This document shows, in pieces, positions 29,109 to 33,250 of a stretch of 33,250 nucleotides of DNA. The notes beneath the pieces are model-generated. The model was given only the letters and a program-made list of their open reading frames with translations, was not told the DNA's origin and ran no database searches. The position numbers and the translations under genes were made by a program. The DNA is from UMGS1519 sp963621885. Its GTDB lineage: Bacteria > Actinomycetota > Coriobacteriia > Coriobacteriales > Eggerthellaceae. Within the stretch, counting starts at the first letter, position 1; each line of letters opens with the position of its first letter. Location: assembly GCA_963621885.1 (NCBI GenBank), contig CAVFFT010000056.1:1-33250 (forward strand). The letters are read 5' to 3'.

Positions 29109-30344
29109 ATGGCGCACAAGATGAACCCGAAGGCCAAGCTCACCGAAGAGCAGTTTGAGGAGTTCCTGGAGAGGCTGAAGAACCTCGCCGAGGGTCCCTG
29201 GGAGGAAATGCAGAAGGAGGCCGAGGTCACCAACGTCTTCCCCGAGGAGTTCTACAAGATCAACATCGAGAACGATGTTTATCGTCTGGCTCTTCCTTCG
29301 GAGTACGGCGGATGGGATCTTTCCGAGCTCGAGATCCTCATGTGCCAGGAGCAGTTCTCCCGTGGCCCCGGCGGCATGCGTATGCACACGCATTACTCCG
29401 CTGACCTGAACTGGCGCATCCTCGATGACTTCGGCAAGCCGGAAGTCAAGGCCGAGTACATGGACAAGTTCCAGGACCGCACCTTCTTCACCTGCTTCGC
29501 TCTGACCGAGCAGTCCGGCGGCACCGGTGCTGACCTTCACACCACCGCTGTCAAGGACGAGAATGGTGACTACATCATCAACGGCGAGAAGTGGCTCATT
29601 TCCCACACCGACTGCTGCCATGCAGCTTACGTCATCGCTGTGACCGATCCTGAGGCCACCGGCGACGAGCGCCTCTCCGCTTTCATGGTCCCCTGCGACA
29701 CCCCGGGCTATGAAATCGTTCCTATGCCCCACATGATGGGCTGCCGTGGTTCGGGTCACACCGGCCTCCGCTTCACCGACCTTCACCTCGACAAGAAGTT
29801 CCTGCTCGGCGAAGAGGGCCAGGGCATGGAAGTTGCTATGCACTCCCTGGACATCTCCCGCGTGCACATCGCTGCTTCCAACCTCGGCATGAGCCAGCGC
29901 ATGCTCGAGATGACTCTCGCTCGTGCTGCTGACCGCGTCACCTTCGGCAAGCCGATCATCCAGCGTCAGGCTATCAAGATGAAGCTCGCTGAGATGGCTA
30001 TGATGATCCACGGCCTCCGCTGCATGGTTTACGACTGGGCTAAGGACTACGACCTCAACCCGTCCACCGCTTACACCGCTGAGAAGGCTTCCATGTGCAA
30101 GCTGTTCTCCATCGAGACCGTCAAGCTGGTTTCCGACCAGATGCTCGAGATCTTCGGTGGCGTTGGCTACTTCGAGGACAACGAGTACGGCCCGGTCGAG
30201 CGCCTCTACCGTGACTGCCGCGCTATGTGGCTCGAAGAGGGCACCCCGACCGTTCAGCGCATCACCATCTGCCGTAACCTGGTGAAGAACAACGGTCACC
30301 TCGAGTACAACACCGGCACCTACTTCGCGCTCAAAGAGGACTAA
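29109..30344 (+). CDS. Acyl-CoA dehydrogenase family protein
   Basis: FAD-dependent enzyme forming or reducing an alpha,beta double bond of a CoA thioester. The 411 residues, starting after GAAAGGAAAG, cover the whole family fold: an N-terminal helical domain with LPSEYGGWDLS, the middle beta domain with CFALTEQSGGTGADL and INGEKWLISH (FAD and substrate contacts), and the C-terminal helical domain with RVTFGKPIIQRQAIKMKLAEM, QMLEIFGGVGY and the catalytic Glu377 in EEGTPTVQR. No ETF or CoA transferase genes lie nearby. Codon choice is strongly biased to a small set (GCT, CGT/CGC, ATC, TTC, AAG), a sign of high expression, unlike the flanking genes. Likely regulated by the divergent TetR-type protein. 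The substrate cannot be read from the sequence. Confidence 0.94.
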   Translation: MAHKMNPKAKLTEEQFEEFLERLKNLAEGPWEEMQKEAEVTNVFPEEFYKINIENDVYRLALPSEYGGWDLSELEILMCQEQFSRGPGGMRMHTHYSADLNWRILDDFGKPEVKAEYMDKFQDRTFFTCFALTEQSGGTGADLHTTAVKDENGDYIINGEKWLISHTDCCHAAYVIAVTDPEATGDERLSAFMVPCDTPGYEIVPMPHMMGCRGSGHTGLRFTDLHLDKKFLLGEEGQGMEVAMHSLDISRVHIAASNLGMSQRMLEMTLARAADRVTFGKPIIQRQAIKMKLAEMAMMIHGLRCMVYDWAKDYDLNPSTAYTAEKASMCKLFSIETVKLVSDQMLEIFGGVGYFEDNEYGPVERLYRDCRAMWLEEGTPTVQRITICRNLVKNNGHLEYNTGTYFALKED

Positions 30345-30378
30345 TTACTGTTAGTCTTTTGACGCAAGCGTAAGCTGG

Positions 30379-30416
30379 AAGGGAGGCAACCTTTGGGTTG
30401 TCTCCCTTTTCTTTTG
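30379..30416 (+). terminator. Terminator of the acyl-CoA dehydrogenase gene
   Basis: AAGGGAGGCAAC (30379-30390) pairs with GTTGTCTCCCTT (30397-30408, one wobble pair), followed by ttcttttg. Confidence 0.92.
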
Positions 30417-30448
30417 CCCAGCAACTCGGTAGTCGGTTCCGCTGCGGG

Positions 30449-31174
30449 CATTGGGCGGGCAAGCACGTGCTCTGCGAAAAGCCTTTTGCGCCGTGCGAGG
30501 CGGATGCGCGGGCGATGTTCGAGGCTGCGCATGCGAACGGGGTGCAGGTGATGGAGGCATTCGCGTATCAGCACAGCCCCTTCATTCAGGCACTTTGTGA
30601 TGAAATCGCCTCGGGTGCTATCGGAAAGCTGCGCTACGTCGAGGCGAAACTCGTCACGTCTGATTCGGACGTGAGCGACCCGCGCATGCGTCGCGAGACC
30701 TATGGGGGCGCCATTTACGATTTGGGCGTGTACCCGGCGAGTTTCGCGCGGCGCATCATCGGTGGGGAGCCGGTGCAGGTGCGCGCGCTGTCCTCCTTCA
30801 GCGACGAAGGCGTCGACTTCCATACCGAAGCCTATCTGGAATACGAGAATGGCATTCGTGCAAGCATCGTTTGCGGCATGGATTTGGAGCGCGATCCTTG
30901 GAACGCGATCGACTCCTTCGCGATTCATGGGTCGAAGGGCAGCATCGAGCCGGTGCGTTTCGCTTTCAACGCGCAAGGCCCGCTGGTTTACAAGTTGCGC
31001 ACCTTTGATGGCGTGAAGGAGAAGAAGATCGTCGAGACGCCGAACAACTATCAGCTCGAGATCGAGCAATTCGGTCGCGTAATCGAGCAGGGCGAGGCGC
31101 CGCGCGTGACAGAGGGGTTCACCTGCGCGAATCTGCGTACTGTCGATCGCATCTTGAAAGAGATCGGGTATTAA
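30449..31174 (+). pseudogene. Gfo/Idh/MocA oxidoreductase lacking its NAD-binding domain
   Basis: About 241 codons matching the second part of the NAD(P)-dependent Gfo/Idh/MocA family. Recognisable sequence begins abruptly at HWAGKHVLCEKPFA, which holds the EKP motif with the catalytic Lys, and continues through GGAIYDLGVYP and the C-terminal substrate domain (ending LKEIGY). The ~75-90 residues that should precede it, with the GxGxxG Rossmann loop, are absent: the upstream DNA is the terminator of the dehydrogenase gene, with only about 33 bases between. No plausible start with a ribosome binding site is seen. The remaining frame is intact with no internal stops, so the 5' loss looks recent. 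It is probably a dead fragment; without NAD binding it could not work as the usual enzyme. Confidence 0.8.
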
Positions 31175-31202
31175 ACCGTCAGCCATGAAACACCGAACTT
31201 GC

Positions 31203-31240
31203 AGGATGTCGCTTCCAGGATTGGAGGCGGCATCCTCGTT
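31203..31240. terminator. Long hairpin between convergent genes
   Basis: AGGATGTCGCTTCC (31203-31216) pairs over all 14 positions (three G-T pairs) with GGAGGCGGCATCCT (31223-31236) around a six-base loop. The T-run after it is weak on both strands. It is placed as a shared terminator between the oxidoreductase fragment and the AEC transporter. Confidence 0.7.
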
Positions 31241-31275
31241 CGTTTGTCCGGGATACGAGAGTAGGGACAAAGGTC

Positions 31276-32205
31276 CTACAGCTGGAAAAGGGCGATGATC
31301 AGGGGCATCGTGATGATGCAGCAAAGTGTGCTCACCACGTTGATAGAGCTCGCGTATATGTCATCCTTTTCGTGGATGGCGGCGAATTGCACGATGGAGG
31401 ATGCGCAGGGCGCCGCCGCGGCAAGCAGGGTAATCAGAAGAACGCTCGACGCGTTCGCAATGGGGCACCAGCCGACAGCGAATTTCAGAATGGCGCAGCA
31501 GAGGAGCGGCATAACCACCAGTCGGAGGATGCTTGTACGCCAGACGCGCTTGTTCGCAAAGGTATCGCGAATGCTGGTGGATGCCACTCCGATGCCGGCA
31601 ATAAGCATCGCGGTGGGGCCGAGCATGTTGGCGAGATTATAGACGGCAGAATTGACCACGCCAGGAAGGCGCCAGCCGGTGAAGAACAGGATCAGGCCGA
31701 TTCCAATGGCGATAATGCTGGGATTAAGCAGGGCTTGGCGCATCGCGTGCGCGTTGAACAGGGGCTTTTCGCTTACAAGCGATTGTCCATGCGTGAACGT
31801 GAAAACCGTGGAGACGCAGATAAAGGCCAGCGAGTAGATGACCCACTCCTCGCCGAGCGTGGAGATGATCAGGGGAATTATCAGGTTGCCGCAATTCGAG
31901 TAGATGGCCGATGCCTGATCGATGGAGCTCAGGCCCAAGGGCTTGCGCAGGAGGCGCACGATGCCTATCTGGAGCAGCTGCAGCACCAGCGTCACCGCGA
32001 AAGCGAGCAGCAAGCCCTGAAGAACCTCGTCGGTGTAGTCGACCTCGAAATAGACGATCGCGGCGCAGGGGAAGATGGCGTACACCAGCAAGATTGAAAG
32101 CGGCTGTGAGGCGGAATGGCTGATCAGACGCGTTTTCACCAGGATATAGCCGATGAATATCATGATGAAAAGTACCGCGATGCTTTGCGCGAGGAGAAAA
32201 GCCAT
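31276..32205 (-). CDS. AEC-family (auxin efflux carrier-like) transporter
   Basis: Membrane carrier of the AEC family, members of which move malate, malonate or other organic anions in bacteria. The 309 residues form about ten hydrophobic spans arranged as two halves of five, with polar residues in mid-span: NCGNLIIPLI in the first half and the matching NPSIIAIGIGLILFF and AAAPCASSIVQFAAIHEKD in the second, typical of the family. The start at 32205 is the first ATG of the frame. Convergent with the oxidoreductase fragment and divergent from vapBC, so it is a single-gene unit. Substrate not assignable from sequence. Confidence 0.88.
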   Translation of the reverse strand: MAFLLAQSIAVLFIMIFIGYILVKTRLISHSASQPLSILLVYAIFPCAAIVYFEVDYTDEVLQGLLLAFAVTLVLQLLQIGIVRLLRKPLGLSSIDQASAIYSNCGNLIIPLIISTLGEEWVIYSLAFICVSTVFTFTHGQSLVSEKPLFNAHAMRQALLNPSIIAIGIGLILFFTGWRLPGVVNSAVYNLANMLGPTAMLIAGIGVASTSIRDTFANKRVWRTSILRLVVMPLLCCAILKFAVGWCPIANASSVLLITLLAAAAPCASSIVQFAAIHEKDDIYASSINVVSTLCCIITMPLIIALFQL

Positions 32206-32405
32206 GTGCCTGCCACTTCCGTTCTTGCTTGCCCTTGTGAGGAGGACTTCTGTTATGCAAGGCGAATTCTAGCAGTCGAGGTATCAGCGGGAATGCTGAC
32301 GAGGGAATTGGCGAAATACGAATATGCTGATTCGGCCTCTGAAAGGGTTGCGGAGCACGCAGAGCAGTAGCGTACGCAACGCTGTAATGTAGTGCCAAGC
32401 TGCGG

Positions 32406-32438
32406 GTATGCAGAAGTATGCTAGGATATGCATATCCT
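32406..32438. promoter_or_regulatory. Phased operator upstream of vapBC
   Basis: TATGC recurs three times at exact 10-base steps (GTATGC at 32406 and 32416, ATATGC at 32426), and the last copy is part of a perfect 16-base palindrome AGGATATGCATATCCT (32423-32438). The array ends six bases before the ribosome binding site AAGGAGG (32444-32450). This fits cooperative autorepression by a ribbon-helix-helix antitoxin and its toxin. Confidence 0.7.
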
Positions 32439-32456
32439 GTGAGAAGGAGGTGCGCT

Positions 32457-32741
32457 ATGCCGCTTTTGCAAGTGAGGGATTGCCCCGAGGACATTTACGC
32501 GAATCTGCGTTCCGCCGCCGAAGCGGAGCATCGGAGCATTGCGCAGCAAAACGTTGCCATTCTCGAATCCTATTTCAAAGGCACGAAAAGCGAGCGCTCG
32601 GAAAAGCTCGAGACTCACGAAGAAAGGACGGCGCGGAAGCGGGCGCTCTTCGCGCAGCTTGACACGTTTGGTTCTGCTGCAATACCGCCGGATATGCCTG
32701 ATGCTGCCGCGCTTGTTCGAGAGGATAGGGATTCCCGATGA
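32457..32741 (+). CDS. vapB: VapB/FitA-like ribbon-helix-helix antitoxin
   Basis: Antitoxin and autorepressor of a type II system. The start at 32457 follows AAGGAGG. The 94 residues begin with a short strand and two helices (MPLLQVRDCPEDIYANLRSA, then EAEHRSIAQQNVAILESYF), the ribbon-helix-helix pattern of FitA-type antitoxins, followed by a charged linker (KSERSEKLETHEERTARKR) and a hydrophobic C-terminal part that would wrap the toxin. The stop overlaps the toxin start by four bases (ATGA at 32738-32741). The palindromic operator just upstream supports autoregulation. Confidence 0.8.
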   Translation: MPLLQVRDCPEDIYANLRSAAEAEHRSIAQQNVAILESYFKGTKSERSEKLETHEERTARKRALFAQLDTFGSAAIPPDMPDAAALVREDRDSR

Positions 32742-33145
32742 TCGTCTTGGATGCAAGCGCCGCTATTGAGATTGTCAACGGCACGCTGCGAGGTCTCGCA
32801 ATGCGCAAGCTTATTGAGACGGGCGAAGAGGTGCATAGCTGCGAACTCATGCAGGCAGAGGTGACGAATGCCTACTTGAAGTATGTAAACGCCGGAATTA
32901 TGGACCTGCGAGAGGCACGGGCGCGCGCCGATGTGGCTGTGGGTATTGTCGATGCTTTCCATGGATTTGAGCCTTTGAACCGGGAAGTATTGGCTGAAGC
33001 CTGCCGTTTGAAACATCCCGCTTACAACATCTATTACCTCGTTCTTGCACGTCGCTTGGGCGCGACCCTCTTCACCTTCGATAAGAAGCTGAATGCGCTT
33101 TGCGACGACTGTGGCGTCGAGCGAGTGCAGGACGTGAGCCTGTAG
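32738..33145 (+). CDS. vapC: VapC-like PIN-domain toxin
   Basis: PIN-domain ribonuclease toxin of 135 residues, coupled to the antitoxin. Acidic residues of the active site are seen at Asp5 (MIVLDASAAIEI), Glu41 (AEVTNAY) and Asp115 (LFTFDKKL). The position that is normally Asp in the motif HxxYDxxYlxLA is Asn97 here (HPAYNIYYLVLA). That residue usually helps bind metal, so activity could be altered or lost, unless the flanking acids compensate. The gene is otherwise complete. Confidence 0.82.
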   Translation: MIVLDASAAIEIVNGTLRGLAMRKLIETGEEVHSCELMQAEVTNAYLKYVNAGIMDLREARARADVAVGIVDAFHGFEPLNREVLAEACRLKHPAYNIYYLVLARRLGATLFTFDKKLNALCDDCGVERVQDVSL

Positions 33146-33250
33146 ATTGGGGCCGCTTCATTCTGGGACGTGCCGACTCTTAGTCTCGGGGCACCTCAAC
33201 TCCGATTCCCGGGGCACTCGGCTTCGGCTTTCATAGCTTCAACTTCGATT
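33146..33250. repeat. Degenerate repeats at the right edge
   Basis: Imperfect units around CTCGGGGCACCTCAACTCCG and CCCGGGGCACTCGGCTTCGG occupy the last ~80 bases. They belong to the same kind of short GC-rich repeats seen in other gaps. The right limit is outside the window. Confidence 0.5.

Noticed and set aside
28965..30299. 444-codon minus-strand open frame opposite the acyl-CoA dehydrogenase
   Set aside because: It is a shadow of a strongly codon-biased gene and crosses the TATAAT promoter. It has no motifs.
31372..32097. 241-codon plus-strand frame opposite the AEC transporter
   Set aside because: It is antisense to a clear ten-span membrane protein and is rich in Gly, Asp and Arg without domains.
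1..33250. Prophage, insertion sequence or integrative element
   Set aside because: No integrase, transposase, phage structural gene or paired attachment site is visible. The only long direct repeat is the dctP tail.

Overview
The window reads as chromosomal DNA of a moderately high-GC, anaerobic actinobacterium, most likely Coriobacteriia and possibly Eggerthellaceae. The pointers are a lipoprotein-type TRAP substrate-binding protein array, a shikimate-dehydrogenase paralogue beside it, an acyl-CoA dehydrogenase with its own TetR regulator, a rubrerythrin, an MMPL transporter paired with a secreted Leu-x-x-Gly repeat protein, and the actinobacterial order rpsF-ssb-rpsR-rplI-dnaB. This assignment is from gene content only; no database was searched. 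No tRNA, rRNA, CRISPR array, prophage or insertion sequence was found.

Layout. 1-3200: remains of a duplicated DctP array (the stop codon and terminator of an upstream copy, one complete copy, one 3' fragment) and a shikimate dehydrogenase-like gene. 3300-4600: a small zinc-ribbon protein and lgt. 4625-5323 (minus): rubrerythrin with rubredoxin-like modules at both ends. 5624-11915: a glycogen synthesis cluster glgB-glgC-glgD-glgA, Firmicutes-like in having glgD. 12073-12993: a short phosphoglycerate dehydrogenase. 13681-18654: the MMPL transporter and its secreted heptad-repeat partner. 19149-22356: rpsF-ssb-rpsR-rplI and dnaB. 22588-26183: a YhaO/YhaN-type nuclease and ATPase pair. 26573-27865: purA. 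28007-30344: a TetR-type regulator divergent from an acyl-CoA dehydrogenase. 30449-31174: a Gfo/Idh/MocA oxidoreductase missing its NAD-binding half. 31276-32205 (minus): an AEC transporter. 32457-33145: a VapBC-type toxin-antitoxin pair.

How the genes work together. The glg genes cover ADP-glucose formation, chain elongation and branching. Lgt would lipidate the DctP lipoprotein. The ribosomal/ssb/dnaB block is a standard replication and translation neighbourhood, with a candidate S6:S18 autoregulatory leader. The DctP proteins next to a quinate/shikimate-type dehydrogenase suggest uptake and oxidation of a cyclic or aromatic-precursor acid (inference). The TetR-ACAD pair is probably an inducible catabolic or respiratory unit.

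The main structure not explained by genes is a recurring class of short, degenerate, GC-rich tandem repeats. They lie in many intergenic gaps and also inside or at the ends of coding regions (GlgA N-terminus, MMPL C-terminus, an Ala/Gly stretch in YhaN). The most distinctive regulatory structures are a 10-bp-phased operator upstream of vapBC, a 16-bp perfect palindrome upstream of dctP, and GTGGT-type inverted repeats around the TetR-ACAD promoter region.
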